A stretch of 64,000 nucleotides of DNA from Aurantiacibacter sp. MUD11 (lineage in GTDB: Bacteria; Pseudomonadota; Alphaproteobacteria; Sphingomonadales; Sphingomonadaceae), in assembly GCF_026967575.1 (NCBI RefSeq), contig NZ_CP114054.1, positions 1,798,001 to 1,862,000 on the forward strand. The letters are read 5' to 3'. A program made the translations under genes and the position numbers. Within the stretch, counting starts at the first letter, position 1; each line of letters opens with the position of its first letter. This document shows positions 17,601 to 26,713 of the stretch, piece by piece. Under the pieces are notes generated by a model. It ran no database searches. It was not told where the DNA came from and saw nothing but the letters and a program-made list of their open reading frames with translations.

Positions 17601-19354
17601 TCGACCACGCGGTAGACCCACAGCGAACCGCTGCCGGCTTCCTCGTCGCGCTCCAACCAGTCGGGCAAGTCGCCCGCGATCAGCATATTGGCGAAATTGT
17701 CCGGCGCCGCCGTGCGATAGAGCGCGACGTCGGCCTCCGCCCCGCACAGCGCCACATAGTCGGCGTCGTAACGCTGCACGATGGCGCGCGCCTCTTCAAC
17801 CGACCCGGTCAGCGCGGCGAGCACGTCGCGCATCGGCCCCTGGTTGCGGTGATAGCTGGCCGCGACGATGGTGTTGCCGGTGCGCCCGAGGATTTCCGGC
17901 CCGGCATCGAGCGGCGCGAGCACCAGCCCCGGCTCCAGCGCCGCCAGCCGGGCGTATTCGCATGTCCCGCGCTCGATCATGGCCAGCGTCCCCGGCTGCA
18001 TGGTCGCCATCGGGAAATGCCGGTCAAGCGGCTTGGCCAGCGCGCTGGCGAACATCGGGGTGGCGAGGCCGAGCACGCCCAGCGTCGCCGCGATGCGCGG
18101 GAGCGCCGACCCGATGGCCCGCGCCCTGGGCAGGAAGTCCGCCAGCAGGATCGCGGCGAAGGGGATCGCCAGCAATTGCGCGACGAGTCCTGCGCGCATC
18201 ACCAGCAGCGAATATCCGCCAGCCGCCAAGGCGAAGAGGAACAGCAGTGTGCAAGGCAGCGCGCGGCCCTGGTGGAACAGCCCGCAGCAATGCGCGCGCC
18301 ACCAGCCGAACACGATGATGCCCACGGTCCAGAGCAGCATCAGCGCCACCGACACCGGCTGCTTCCAGATCGGCAGGCCTTCGGTGATGTAACCGTGCCA
18401 GTAGGTCTGCAGCAGCGGATCGAGCTCCGCCATCGGGTTGGTCGCGCAAGGGCCAAGCAGGTTGGCGGCCAGCTCCAGCGCGGCGACACCCATCACGATC
18501 AGCACGCCGATGCGGCCTTCCACCTGTTGCTGCCACGGCAGCCAGGGAACGATAATGGCCATCAGCGCGGCGGCGCCGAACACGAGGATATGCGCGGGCA
18601 GCAGCACGTCGCAGTATTCCATGCCCAGCGGTCCGCGCGTCGCATGGTTGAGCGCGGCAGCGCCCACCGCCAGCGCGGTGAGGAACCACGGCAGCAGCAT
18701 CCGCTCGCCGAACCAGTAGCGCAGGCCGTAGAGACCGGCGAGCACGGCCACCAGCGGCAGCCCTTCCAGCGAGATCACCACCCATGCCGCCGCGCACAGG
18801 CCGCAGGCCGTGGCAGCCCAGCGCGTATCCTTCAGCAGCAACGCGGCACAGACCAGCGCCAGCACCGCCTGCGGCGCATGGTGGTCGATCCGCATCGGCG
18901 CGAAATTGCCGGGCAGCAGCGGGAACAGCGGCAGGATGACCAGGCCGAAGAGGAAGGCGAGGTCGGAGAATTCCAGGCGCAGCATGATGGAACGCAGCGC
19001 GAAGAGCGCAGGCAGCAGCCACAACAGCGGCACCAGCGCCAGAGCGACGGTGTCGCCGAAGACCAGCATCAATGCGGCCAGCGGAATGTCCACCAGCCGC
19101 GACCAGTGCATGGAGAAGCCCTCGGACGGGTTCATGCGGTACTGGGTGACGTCCCAGAAATGCTGCCCTTCCAGCCAGGCGCGCACTTCCAGCAGGCGGG
19201 TCCAGTCGTCCGGCCCTTCAGGATCCCAGCCAAGCAGCGGCTGGAGCGCCAGTCTTACAATGGCATAGGCCAGCCATACGGCCAGCACCGCCCACGGCGT
19301 GCGCACGAATGCGCGCCAATCGAATTTGGCTGGATTTGGCCCCCGATTACCCAT
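17597..19354 (-). CDS. Polytopic membrane protein, GT-C glycosyltransferase-like
   Basis: 585 aa with about ten to twelve hydrophobic segments in the first 430 residues, then a soluble C-terminal domain. The first periplasmic loop contains acidic residues and GFSMHWSRLVDIP, resembling the first loop of GT-C enzymes (oligosaccharyltransferase or PMT-like) that use polyprenyl-phosphate sugars. No assignment of donor or acceptor is possible. Downstream of it on the same strand's upstream side lie GtrA and a UGM-like flavoprotein, which fits a surface-glycan locus. I am confident it is a real membrane protein and less sure of the glycosyltransferase role. Confidence 0.7.
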   Translation of the reverse strand: MGNRGPNPAKFDWRAFVRTPWAVLAVWLAYAIVRLALQPLLGWDPEGPDDWTRLLEVRAWLEGQHFWDVTQYRMNPSEGFSMHWSRLVDIPLAALMLVFGDTVALALVPLLWLLPALFALRSIMLRLEFSDLAFLFGLVILPLFPLLPGNFAPMRIDHHAPQAVLALVCAALLLKDTRWAATACGLCAAAWVVISLEGLPLVAVLAGLYGLRYWFGERMLLPWFLTALAVGAAALNHATRGPLGMEYCDVLLPAHILVFGAAALMAIIVPWLPWQQQVEGRIGVLIVMGVAALELAANLLGPCATNPMAELDPLLQTYWHGYITEGLPIWKQPVSVALMLLWTVGIIVFGWWRAHCCGLFHQGRALPCTLLFLFALAAGGYSLLVMRAGLVAQLLAIPFAAILLADFLPRARAIGSALPRIAATLGVLGLATPMFASALAKPLDRHFPMATMQPGTLAMIERGTCEYARLAALEPGLVLAPLDAGPEILGRTGNTIVAASYHRNQGPMRDVLAALTGSVEEARAIVQRYDADYVALCGAEADVALYRTAAPDNFANMLIAGDLPDWLERDEEAGSGSLWVYRVVD

Positions 19355-19366
19355 CGGGTTCAGTCT

Positions 19367-19780
19367 CTAACGGAAAACCACCCGGCTGCGTAAGAGCCAA
19401 GTAGCCATAAAGCTGACGGCAATGGCGACCAGCTTGGCAAGGCGCGGGTCGAAACCGCTGGCGTCACCCGCCCAGACGATCCCGGTGGTCAGCGCCAGCC
19501 CGGCCAGCGCGGAGCCGACGAACAGCGCCTTTTGCCGCGTGCGGGCCATGCCGCGTTCGGCGACATTGTCGGTGAAGACCGCGCGGCTGCTCATCAGCCA
19601 GTGCGCGATGATCCCCATGCAGTAGCCGATCGCCGAAGCGCCTGCCGGCCACATGCCCATGGTCAGCAGACCGAGGAAGACACCCACGTCCACTGCCAGC
19701 GCGCCAACACTGGCGAACAGGTACTTCAGCAGGCGGAACCCGCCCAGCCGGTGGAACAGGGCGGCCAGCGCTACGCTCAT
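19367..19780 (-). CDS. GtrA-family membrane protein
   Basis: 137 aa with four hydrophobic helices, the GtrA pattern: LLKYLFASVGALAVDVGVF at the start and a C-terminal FMATWLLRSRVVF. GtrA-type proteins are implicated in moving polyprenyl-phosphate-linked sugars across the inner membrane. The ATG at 19780 overlaps the stop of the upstream flavoprotein gene as ATGA, so the two are coupled. A longer upstream frame is only a shadow of that gene. Confidence 0.87.
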   Translation of the reverse strand: MSVALAALFHRLGGFRLLKYLFASVGALAVDVGVFLGLLTMGMWPAGASAIGYCMGIIAHWLMSSRAVFTDNVAERGMARTRQKALFVGSALAGLALTTGIVWAGDASGFDPRLAKLVAIAVSFMATWLLRSRVVFR

Positions 19781-21387
19781 GCCGCTTCGCGGTCCTTTTC
19801 GGCAGCCACGCGGCTGGGCACGTCGCGCACCGAGTTCAGCGCAGCGGCCTGATCCTCGGTCACCGGCTTGCGGCTTTCGGGCAATGCCTTCTCGGCGCCC
19901 TCGTCGCCTGCCTCGTGGTATTCGGCGTCCTCGTTGACGCACCAGGTGTCGTAAAGGCGCTCGCCGGCGATGATGTTTTCCACCGTCAGCATGGCAGTCA
20001 TCATCGCGTGATCCTGGTTGTTGTAGCGGTGCATGCCGTTGCGGCCGACCAGGTGCAGGCTAGGATACTTGCCTTCGAGTTCGACACGCATGGCCTCGAC
20101 ATTGGCGGCATAGTCCTCGTCATAGACGGGATAGGCCTTCTCCTGCCGCACCACGGCGCCACCGATCACCTTGGCCGGATCGACCAGGCCGAGGATGTCC
20201 ATTTCCTGCTTCGCCAGTTCGACCAGGTCGGCATCGTCCATCGACCACAGCCCGTCGCCTTCGAAGCAGAAGTATTCGAGGCCAACACAGGCCACGTCCT
20301 CGTCCGGCACCATTTCCGGCGACCAGCTGCGGAAGTTCTGCACGCGGCCGACCTTCACCTTGCTGTCGTGGATGTAGATCCAGTTGTCGGGGAAGAGGTC
20401 TTCCGACTTGATCATCAGCGCGACGGTCAGGAAGTCGCGGTACTTGAGGTTGCTCGCCTCGATGGTGGTCTGCGGCAGCGGGTGCAGGCGCGTCGCCAGC
20501 TGGCGCATCGGCGCGCTGCTGATGGCATCCTTGGCGCGGATCACCACTTCGCTGCCGTCTTCGGCATTGGCGGTCATCCGCCAGCCGCCCTGCCCGTCGG
20601 CGGCAAGCTGCTTCAGCGCATGGCCCATGATCACCTGCCCCTTGCCGGTGGCAAGGATCTTGTCGCGCGCGGTTTCCCACATCATGCCCGGGCCGAGCCG
20701 CGGATAGCGGAAGGTCTCGAGCAGCGTCTTCGCCTGCTTGCCCGAACCGTCGTTCAGCTTGTTGAGGCCCAGCGAGCGCTTCAGCCCGTCGATCACCGCG
20801 CCCCAAAGCGACAGGCCCTTGATGCGTTGCGCGGCCCAGTCGGCGCTCATTTCGTTGCAGGGCATGCCCCACACCTTCTCGGTGTAGGTCTTGAAGAAGA
20901 TCGAATAGAGCTTCTTGCCGAACTGGTTGCTGGTCCAGTCCTCGAAGCTCTTGACCTCGCGGGTGGGGAACACCTTGGCCTTGAGATAGCTCGCCATGCA
21001 CAGCGTCGAACGCCACACGCCGAGGTTGCGCAGCGCCTCGAAGGCGCGCAGCGGGTAGGAGTAGAACTTGCCCTCGTAATAGATGCGGCTCATCCGCGGG
21101 CGCTGGATGAAGTCGTCGGGCAGGATCTCGTTCCACAGATCGACGACCTGCTGGCTCTTCGAGAAGAAGCGATGGCCGCCGATGTCGAAACGATAGCCTT
21201 CGTGCTCTACCGTGCGGCTGATGCCGCCGACATAGGTGGCGTCCTTCTCGATGATGGCGACGGACTTGCCCGCCTTGGTCAGCAGGTAACCTGCCGTCAG
21301 CCCTGCCGGGCCGGCCCCGATAATGGCCACGTCGACGGCGATTTCACCCCCACCGTGCTTGGCGTTGCCATCTGAATTCTCAAGCAT
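19777..21387 (-). CDS. FAD-dependent oxidoreductase, UDP-galactopyranose-mutase-like
   Basis: 536 aa. The FAD-binding AIIGAGPAGLTAGYLL is at residues about 21-36, followed by EKDATYVGGISRT and a GHRFFSK segment, the layout of UGM-like and protoporphyrinogen-oxidase-like amine-oxidase-fold proteins. The C-terminal GRNGMHRYNNQDHAM motif matches the UGM-like group. These enzymes rearrange or oxidise sugar nucleotides or lipids. Coupling to gtrA suggests a role in a cell-surface sugar. Classical UGMs are about 370-400 aa, so this is a longer relative and its reaction is uncertain. Confidence 0.8.
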   Translation of the reverse strand: MLENSDGNAKHGGGEIAVDVAIIGAGPAGLTAGYLLTKAGKSVAIIEKDATYVGGISRTVEHEGYRFDIGGHRFFSKSQQVVDLWNEILPDDFIQRPRMSRIYYEGKFYSYPLRAFEALRNLGVWRSTLCMASYLKAKVFPTREVKSFEDWTSNQFGKKLYSIFFKTYTEKVWGMPCNEMSADWAAQRIKGLSLWGAVIDGLKRSLGLNKLNDGSGKQAKTLLETFRYPRLGPGMMWETARDKILATGKGQVIMGHALKQLAADGQGGWRMTANAEDGSEVVIRAKDAISSAPMRQLATRLHPLPQTTIEASNLKYRDFLTVALMIKSEDLFPDNWIYIHDSKVKVGRVQNFRSWSPEMVPDEDVACVGLEYFCFEGDGLWSMDDADLVELAKQEMDILGLVDPAKVIGGAVVRQEKAYPVYDEDYAANVEAMRVELEGKYPSLHLVGRNGMHRYNNQDHAMMTAMLTVENIIAGERLYDTWCVNEDAEYHEAGDEGAEKALPESRKPVTEDQAAALNSVRDVPSRVAAEKDREAA

Positions 21388-21473
21388 TGATGCCCCCGGA
21401 TCTCGTGTCTTGTCCGGGAGTGAAGGAAAATGGTTATGAGGCGGTTAACGCGCTGCCCCGCGTGGCTGGATTC

Positions 21474-22100
21474 TCAGTTGTTTCGCCCCAGCATGCGCAC
21501 GATCCGCGCCAGTTCGCCGAACTGGTAGGTATCCTCGAACGCCAGGCCCACCATGCTGTCCTTGCGCCAGCGCACCTTGGCGCTGGTTTCCGCCAGACCG
21601 CGCGCCTTCAGCTTCACCCGCTCGTCGATCGCATAGCGCGTACGGCATTCGATGCTGGCGCCTTGCTGCGAGATGTTGCGGATGACGACATTGTCCGCGC
21701 CGCGCAACGAGGTGACGACGGCACGGGCATCGACGTTGAGGCGAATGGACCGCTTGGCGAAGCGGCTGGGGCTTTCGATGATGCGGGAAATGTCGGCCGG
21801 GGCGGTGAAGCGCATGCCCACGCGCTCTTCTTCCTGCCAGACGATCTCGGCCAGGTAGCGATCGCCGTTCTGCAATTCGACGACAATGTCCGCGCCCTGC
21901 GGCAGCGGGTGGAAAACCCGCAAGCTGATGCCCGTCTCCGAGGCGTCGCGGATGACGCACAGGAACTCGCCTTCTGCGGTGATCACCTTGGCCGCGCGGA
22001 TCAGCAGGGTGAGGCGCGGCGAAGAGCGTTGCTCTTCGACGCCGGCGACATCGCTGCCGGGCATGGCCGGATATTCGTCCTGGCGAATGGCGTCGCGCAT
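21474..22100 (-). CDS. Tandem PilZ-domain protein (c-di-GMP receptor candidate)
   Basis: 208 aa with two PilZ domains. The first has RSSPR (RxxxR) near residue 25 and DASETG (DxSxxG) near residue 52. The second has RFAKR (RxxxR) near residue 115 and NISQQG (NxSxxG) near residue 142. Both carry the full c-di-GMP-binding signatures. The ATG at 22100 follows a GGGGAG Shine-Dalgarno; the longer frame to 22154 lacks one. There are no other domains, so it probably acts as a cytoplasmic adaptor. The target is unknown, though the neighbouring genes concern surface glycans. Confidence 0.88.
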   Translation of the reverse strand: MRDAIRQDEYPAMPGSDVAGVEEQRSSPRLTLLIRAAKVITAEGEFLCVIRDASETGISLRVFHPLPQGADIVVELQNGDRYLAEIVWQEEERVGMRFTAPADISRIIESPSRFAKRSIRLNVDARAVVTSLRGADNVVIRNISQQGASIECRTRYAIDERVKLKARGLAETSAKVRWRKDSMVGLAFEDTYQFGELARIVRMLGRNN

Positions 22101-22247
22101 ATGCTCCCCACTGCAGTTTGTGGACCGGAACTCCCGGTGAGTGGTCCCTCTCAAATTGCAGGGTCTGGATAGGCGAAGGCTGGTTAGGGATTGGCTAACC
22201 GCAACTAGGCAGGAACACCAAGTTACGGTGAACGCAGGTTAACCATG

Positions 22248-22329
22248 TGCGGGCGGTGGGACTCGAACCCACACGAGCAAAGCTCAGGGGATTTTAAGTC
22301 CCCGGCGTCTACCATTCCGCCACGCCCGC
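22248..22329 (-). tRNA. tRNA-Leu(TAA)
   Basis: On the minus strand the acceptor arms GCGGGCG (22323-22329) and CGCCCGC (22249-22255) pair, with discriminator A at 22248. The anticodon stem GGGGA/TCCCC encloses loop CTTAAAA, giving anticodon TAA. A long variable arm (class II) and the T-loop GGTTCGAGTCC are present. CCA is not encoded. Confidence 0.95.
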
Positions 22330-22419
22330 CACGCCTGCTGCCTAGCGCCACTGGCAAGGGCTTGCCAATGGCATCTGTCGCCCAATTCACTCTTGCCTTT
22401 GCCCGACAGCCTGCGCACT

Positions 22420-22433
22420 CTAACGTTCGTTAG
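22420..22433. promoter_or_regulatory. Palindromic operator CTAACG-TT-CGTTAG upstream of the GMC operon
   Basis: Perfect 6-bp half-sites with a 2-bp centre, ending 15 bases before the GMC oxidoreductase ATG and directly before its GGAGAGG ribosome-binding site. The same palindrome with a different centre (GT) lies at 33766-33779 upstream of the opposing operon. Half-site size and spacing resemble TetR-family operators. A position overlapping the promoter or 5' end suggests repression. No tetR gene lies in the window. Confidence 0.65.
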
Positions 22434-22448
22434 GGAGAGGCGCTGCGC

Positions 22449-24098
22449 ATGAGCGCGAATGAATTCGATTACATCGTTATCGGTGCCGGTTCCGCTGGCG
22501 CCGCCGTGGCTGCACGGCTGGGAGAGGATACCGGCGCGACCACCTGCGTGCTGGAAGCGGGCGGGCACGACAACCACCCCTTCTTCCACATTCCCAGCTT
22601 CGTTGCCGCCGCCATCGGCCGCAAGCCCAGCAACTGGGGCTTCGCCACGGTGCCACAGGCAGGCATGGCCGGACGCGAGATCGGCGTGCCCCGCGGACGC
22701 GTGCTGGGCGGCAGCGGGGCGATCAACGGCATGGTCTATTTTCGTGGCCATCCAACGGATTACGACGACTGGTCGGACATGGGCTGCAAAGGCTGGTCCT
22801 ACCGTGAAGTGCTGCCCTATTTCACCCGGACCGAGCGCAACGAGGACCATCCGGCGAGCGTGTTCCACGGCAAGGACGGGCCGATCAACGTCAAGCTGGT
22901 CGAGAATCCCAATGCGCTGAACTACGCGTTCATGGATGCGCTCGGCGAACTGCAATTCCCCGCCTGCCCCGATTTCAACGGGCCTGACCCGGAAGGCTAT
23001 GGCCGCCGCCAGGGCCTGATCGGCGACGGGCTGCGGCAGAGCACCTGGCAGCAGATGCTCAAGCCCGCACTGGCGCGCGGCAACATCCACCTGCAAACCG
23101 ATGCCCGCGTCGCGCGCATAGTGGTGGAGCAAGGCCGCGCCACCGGCGTCGAACTGGTCGACGGCCGGGTGATCTCGGCCCGTCGCGAAGTGGTGCTGAG
23201 CGCAGGCACGGTGCAGACCCCGCAGATCATGATGCTGAGCGGCATCGGCCCGGCCGACCACCTGCGCGAACACGGCATCGAGGTTGTGCACGAACTGCCG
23301 GGCGTGGGCGGCAACTACCATGACCATGTCGCCAGCCCGATACACATGGAGACGGACGACCCCACCAGCTACGGCATCAGCTGGAAGGTGCTGCCGCGCG
23401 ATATCTACCACGGCATCGAATACCTGCTCACCCGCAAGGGGCCGCTGGCGGGCAATGTCTTCGAGAGCGTCGCCTTCCTGCGCACCGACCCGTCGCTGGA
23501 CAAGCCGGACGTGCAGTTCGTGTTCCAGCCGGCCAAGCGGTTGACCAATCCCAAGGTGCCCTTCCCGCTGGGCCATGGCTATGCGATCAGCCCGGTGGGC
23601 CTCTATCCCAAGAGCCGTGGCACCGTGCGCCTGGCCTCGGCCGATCCTGCCGCCGCGCCGCTGATCGATCCCAACCTGCTGAAAGAGCCGGAGGACATCC
23701 AGCCGCTGATCCGCGCGCTGAAGATTGCCCGCGCCGCCTTCGCCGCCAGGCCCTTCGCCAGGTACAATGGTACCGAAGTCGCCCCCGGCCCCGATTGCCA
23801 GAGCGACGCGGAGTGGGACACCTATATCCGCGAGACCGGCTATACCGTGCACCACCCGGTCGGCACCTGCCGCATGGGCGATCCGGCGGACGATGCCACC
23901 GTGGTCGATCCGGAATTGCGGGTGAAGGGTATCGCCAGCCTGCGCATTGCCGATGCCTCGGTCATGCCCAGCGTCATCGGCGGCAACACCAATGCACCGT
24001 GCGTGATGATCGGCGAACGCTGCGCCGATTTCATCCTCGGCAAGCCGCAGATGGAGCCTGCGCAGCTGCCGCCGGAAAGCGTCGCACGCTACAAATAG
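22449..24098 (+). CDS. GMC-family FAD oxidoreductase (choline-dehydrogenase-like)
   Basis: 549 aa. The N-terminal FAD motif YIVIGAGSAGAAVAARL, the GMC signature 1 region RGRVLGGSGAINGMVY, signature 2 (GTVQTPQIMMLSGIGP) and the C-terminal active site HHPVGTCRMG plus GGNTNAP are all clear. The active pair is His and Asn. Family members oxidise alcohols to aldehydes or ketones. It is first in a four-gene operon and lies just behind the CTAACG palindrome. The substrate is probably the cluster's catabolic compound. Confidence 0.93.
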   Translation: MSANEFDYIVIGAGSAGAAVAARLGEDTGATTCVLEAGGHDNHPFFHIPSFVAAAIGRKPSNWGFATVPQAGMAGREIGVPRGRVLGGSGAINGMVYFRGHPTDYDDWSDMGCKGWSYREVLPYFTRTERNEDHPASVFHGKDGPINVKLVENPNALNYAFMDALGELQFPACPDFNGPDPEGYGRRQGLIGDGLRQSTWQQMLKPALARGNIHLQTDARVARIVVEQGRATGVELVDGRVISARREVVLSAGTVQTPQIMMLSGIGPADHLREHGIEVVHELPGVGGNYHDHVASPIHMETDDPTSYGISWKVLPRDIYHGIEYLLTRKGPLAGNVFESVAFLRTDPSLDKPDVQFVFQPAKRLTNPKVPFPLGHGYAISPVGLYPKSRGTVRLASADPAAAPLIDPNLLKEPEDIQPLIRALKIARAAFAARPFARYNGTEVAPGPDCQSDAEWDTYIRETGYTVHHPVGTCRMGDPADDATVVDPELRVKGIASLRIADASVMPSVIGGNTNAPCVMIGERCADFILGKPQMEPAQLPPESVARYK

Positions 24099-24111
24099 GG
24101 GAGAGGGGCCG

Positions 24112-25014
24112 ATGGCCGTCGAACATATCAAGACCTGGCAGGTCGGGGACGTGAAGGTCAGCCGGATTGTCGAGATCTGGGATTTCCAGGACAACATCCA
24201 GATGGCCATGCCGGACGCCACGGCAGAGGAAGTGAAGGCGCTGGACTGGCTGCACCCGCACTACGCCACGCCGGAAGGCCAGATGCGGATGAACTTCCAG
24301 GGCATCCTGCTGCAGACACCGGACCGCAACATCGTGGTCGACACCTGCATCGGCGCCGGGCGCGAGCGCGAATACGACGTCTTCACCGACCTGCCCGAAG
24401 GCTTCCTCGAAGACATCGCCTCGCTCGGCGTGTCCCGCGAGGACGTGGACACCGTCTTCTGCACCCACCTGCATTTCGACCATGTCGGCTGGAACACCTA
24501 CAAGGACCCGGAAACCGGCAAATACCTGCCGACCTTCCCCAATGCCCGCTACCTGTTCGGCAAGACCGAATACGAGGCATGGCAGAACGACCTGCGCAAG
24601 GATGGCCACCATGACGACAAGCACATGGTCGAAAGCGTCGATCCGATCGTGTCGGCGGGGCTGGTCGATTTCATCGACACCGATCACCAGATCGCGCCGG
24701 GCATCTATGCCGAGCCGAGCCACGGCCACACGCCCGGCCACATCCACGTGGTGATCGAGAGCAAGGGCGAGCGCGCCGTCGTCACCGGCGACCTGATGCA
24801 CCACCCGATGCAATGCGCCATGCCGCACCGCCACGCCACCTTCGACATGGACCGCGAAAAGGGCAGCGCCACGCGAATGGCCTTCGTCGACAAGTACAAG
24901 GACAGTGGCACGCTGGTGATCGGCATGCACTTCTTCGAGCCGACCGCCGGCCATTTCGTCACCGGCAGCGATGGCGAGACCTGGTTCCGGGGCCTCGGCG
25001 TCCCCGATCGCTGA
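24112..25014 (+). CDS. MBL-fold metallo-hydrolase
   Basis: 300 aa. The zinc motif THLHFDHVGW (HxHxDH) is at about residues 119-128; further ligands are in GHTPGHIHV, TGDLMHH and a C-terminal GMHF. The overall pattern is that of AHL-lactonase / quorum-quenching-like and related esterase-type MBL proteins. It is 13 bases after the GMC gene behind a GGGGAGAGGGG ribosome-binding site, and its stop overlaps the next ATG (TGATG). It likely opens a lactone or ester in the pathway. Confidence 0.9.
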   Translation: MAVEHIKTWQVGDVKVSRIVEIWDFQDNIQMAMPDATAEEVKALDWLHPHYATPEGQMRMNFQGILLQTPDRNIVVDTCIGAGREREYDVFTDLPEGFLEDIASLGVSREDVDTVFCTHLHFDHVGWNTYKDPETGKYLPTFPNARYLFGKTEYEAWQNDLRKDGHHDDKHMVESVDPIVSAGLVDFIDTDHQIAPGIYAEPSHGHTPGHIHVVIESKGERAVVTGDLMHHPMQCAMPHRHATFDMDREKGSATRMAFVDKYKDSGTLVIGMHFFEPTAGHFVTGSDGETWFRGLGVPDR

Positions 25015-25823
25015 TGGCTGCCGTCACCCGCATCGATGCCATCCGCTATGCGCGGCACGAGCGGTCTGCGGCCGAGAACTTCACGGCTCCGGTCGATGAT
25101 CACGACCTGCCGATGCCGCTCGACTATTACGTCTGGGCGATCCACCGCGAGGGCGAACCGCCGGTCATCGTCGATACCGGCTTCGGTGCGACGGCCGCCG
25201 CCGCGCGCGGGCGGGAGATCACCCGCCCGATCCGCAAGAGCCTGCGCGACGCAGGTATCGACCGGCTGGGCGTGACCGACGTGATCCTTACCCACCTGCA
25301 TTACGACCACGCGGGCGGGATCGAGGACTTTCCCAACGCGCGCTTCCATATCCAGGACGCCGAAATGGCCTTCGCCACCAGCCGCCACATCTGCGACGCG
25401 CACACCCGCGCTCCGTTCGACGGCGAGCCGGTGGCCGAACTGGTGAAGCGGCTCTACCACGATCACGTGGTCTTCCATGACGGCGACGACGAGTTCGCCC
25501 CCGGCATCTCGCTGCGGCTGGCGCATGGGCATACGGCGGGGCTGCAGGTGGTCGTCTGCGAGACGGCCCGCGGGCCGGTGGTGCTCGCCAGCGACGCCGC
25601 GCATCTCTACGCCAACATCACCCGCAAGCTGCCCTTCCCGATCTTCGTCGACGAGGCGGATTACGCGAGGGCTCAGGCCCGCGCGCTGGAGCTGGTGGGT
25701 GGCTCGCTCGATCACCTGATCCCGGGGCATGACCCGCTGGTGCTGGCCTGTTTCCCGACCGAAAACGATATCGCGCGCGTCGACCTCGCGCCGCACACCC
25801 CGATACTGGAGGCACTTGCATGA
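25014..25823 (+). CDS. MBL-fold metallo-hydrolase (N-acyl-homoserine-lactonase-like)
   Basis: 269 aa. THLHYDHAGG (HxHxDH), AHGHTAG and SDAAHLY mark the dinuclear zinc site, and the C-terminal histidine is in IPGHDP. It is only distantly similar to the preceding MBL gene, so this is not a recent duplication. ATG at 25014 shares its A with the upstream TGA. Two MBL enzymes in one operon suggest two hydrolytic steps or two isomers. Confidence 0.9.
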   Translation: MAAVTRIDAIRYARHERSAAENFTAPVDDHDLPMPLDYYVWAIHREGEPPVIVDTGFGATAAAARGREITRPIRKSLRDAGIDRLGVTDVILTHLHYDHAGGIEDFPNARFHIQDAEMAFATSRHICDAHTRAPFDGEPVAELVKRLYHDHVVFHDGDDEFAPGISLRLAHGHTAGLQVVVCETARGPVVLASDAAHLYANITRKLPFPIFVDEADYARAQARALELVGGSLDHLIPGHDPLVLACFPTENDIARVDLAPHTPILEALA

Positions 25824-26713
25824 ACGTCGGTTTCCTTGGCCTCGGCCGCATGGGCGCACCGATGGCGGCGAACCTGCTCAAGGCCGGGCACGACCTGTTC
25901 GTGCACGACGTGTCCGAGGATGCCGTCGCCGCCCTGGTGCACCAGGGGGCCGAGGCTGCCGGCCACGCCGCCACGCTGGGCCGCCAGTGCGAAGTCGTCT
26001 TCACCAGCCTGCCCACCCCGCAGATCGTGCGCGAGGCGACGCTGGGGCCGGACGGCATCTTTACGCGCGGCCAGCCCAGGGTGTTCTGCGACCTGTCGAC
26101 CAGCGGCCCGCAACTGGCGCAGGAAATCTCCGCCGCACTGACCCCGAAGGGCGTCGCCTGCTTCGATGCCCCGGTGTCGGGCGGCATCAAGGGCGCCCAG
26201 GACGCGACGATCTCGATCATGGTCGGCGGGCCGGAAGCCGAATACCACAGCACGCTGGAGCCGCTGCTGAAGGCTATCGGCAAGCCCACGCATATGGGCG
26301 AGGCGCCCGGCGCGGGGCAGACGATGAAGCTGGTCAACAACCTGCTGGGCGCAGTCGCCATCGGGGTGACCGCGGAGGGCATGGCCTTCGGCATCAAGCG
26401 CGGGCTGGACCCGGCCAAGATGATCGAGGTGCTCAACCAGTCGACCGGCATCAACTCCGCCACCCGCGACAAGTGGCCACGCTCCGTCCTGCCGCGTACC
26501 TTCGACTTCGGCTTCGCCGCCGCGCTCAGCCTGAAGGACACGAAGCTGCTGCTCGACGAGGCCGAAGCTGCGGGCGTGCCGCTGCCGCTGGGCGAAATCG
26601 TCGCCGACTACCTCGCCCGCACCCTCGAACGCGAAGGCGCGGACGCGGATTTCACCGCGATTGCCAAGGTGGTGGAGGAAGCCGCCGGGCTGGACCCGGA
26701 GCGGGAGGGCTAG
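25820..26713 (+). CDS. NAD(P)-dependent beta-hydroxyacid dehydrogenase (HIBADH family)
   Basis: 297 aa. The Rossmann motif GLGRMGAPMA starts at residue 7, followed by the substrate-binding DAPVSGG and the catalytic-lysine region GAGQTMKLVNN, all in family order. These enzymes oxidise 3-hydroxyisobutyrate-like or tartronate-semialdehyde-like acids. It overlaps the upstream MBL gene by ATGA and ends the plus-strand operon, sharing CTAG with the stop of the convergent SDR gene. Confidence 0.92.
   Translation: MNVGFLGLGRMGAPMAANLLKAGHDLFVHDVSEDAVAALVHQGAEAAGHAATLGRQCEVVFTSLPTPQIVREATLGPDGIFTRGQPRVFCDLSTSGPQLAQEISAALTPKGVACFDAPVSGGIKGAQDATISIMVGGPEAEYHSTLEPLLKAIGKPTHMGEAPGAGQTMKLVNNLLGAVAIGVTAEGMAFGIKRGLDPAKMIEVLNQSTGINSATRDKWPRSVLPRTFDFGFAAALSLKDTKLLLDEAEAAGVPLPLGEIVADYLARTLEREGADADFTAIAKVVEEAAGLDPEREG

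Noticed and set aside
17849..19393. 514-codon plus-strand frame opposite the GT-C-like membrane protein
   Set aside because: Gln/Arg/His-rich low-complexity translation; the minus-strand product has regular transmembrane segments.
22182..22200. GGTTAG/CTAACC inverted repeat upstream of tRNA-Leu region as another copy of the CTAACG operator
   Set aside because: Half-site sequence and the 7-bp spacing differ from the CTAACG-NN-CGTTAG palindromes, and there is no gene start beside it to regulate.
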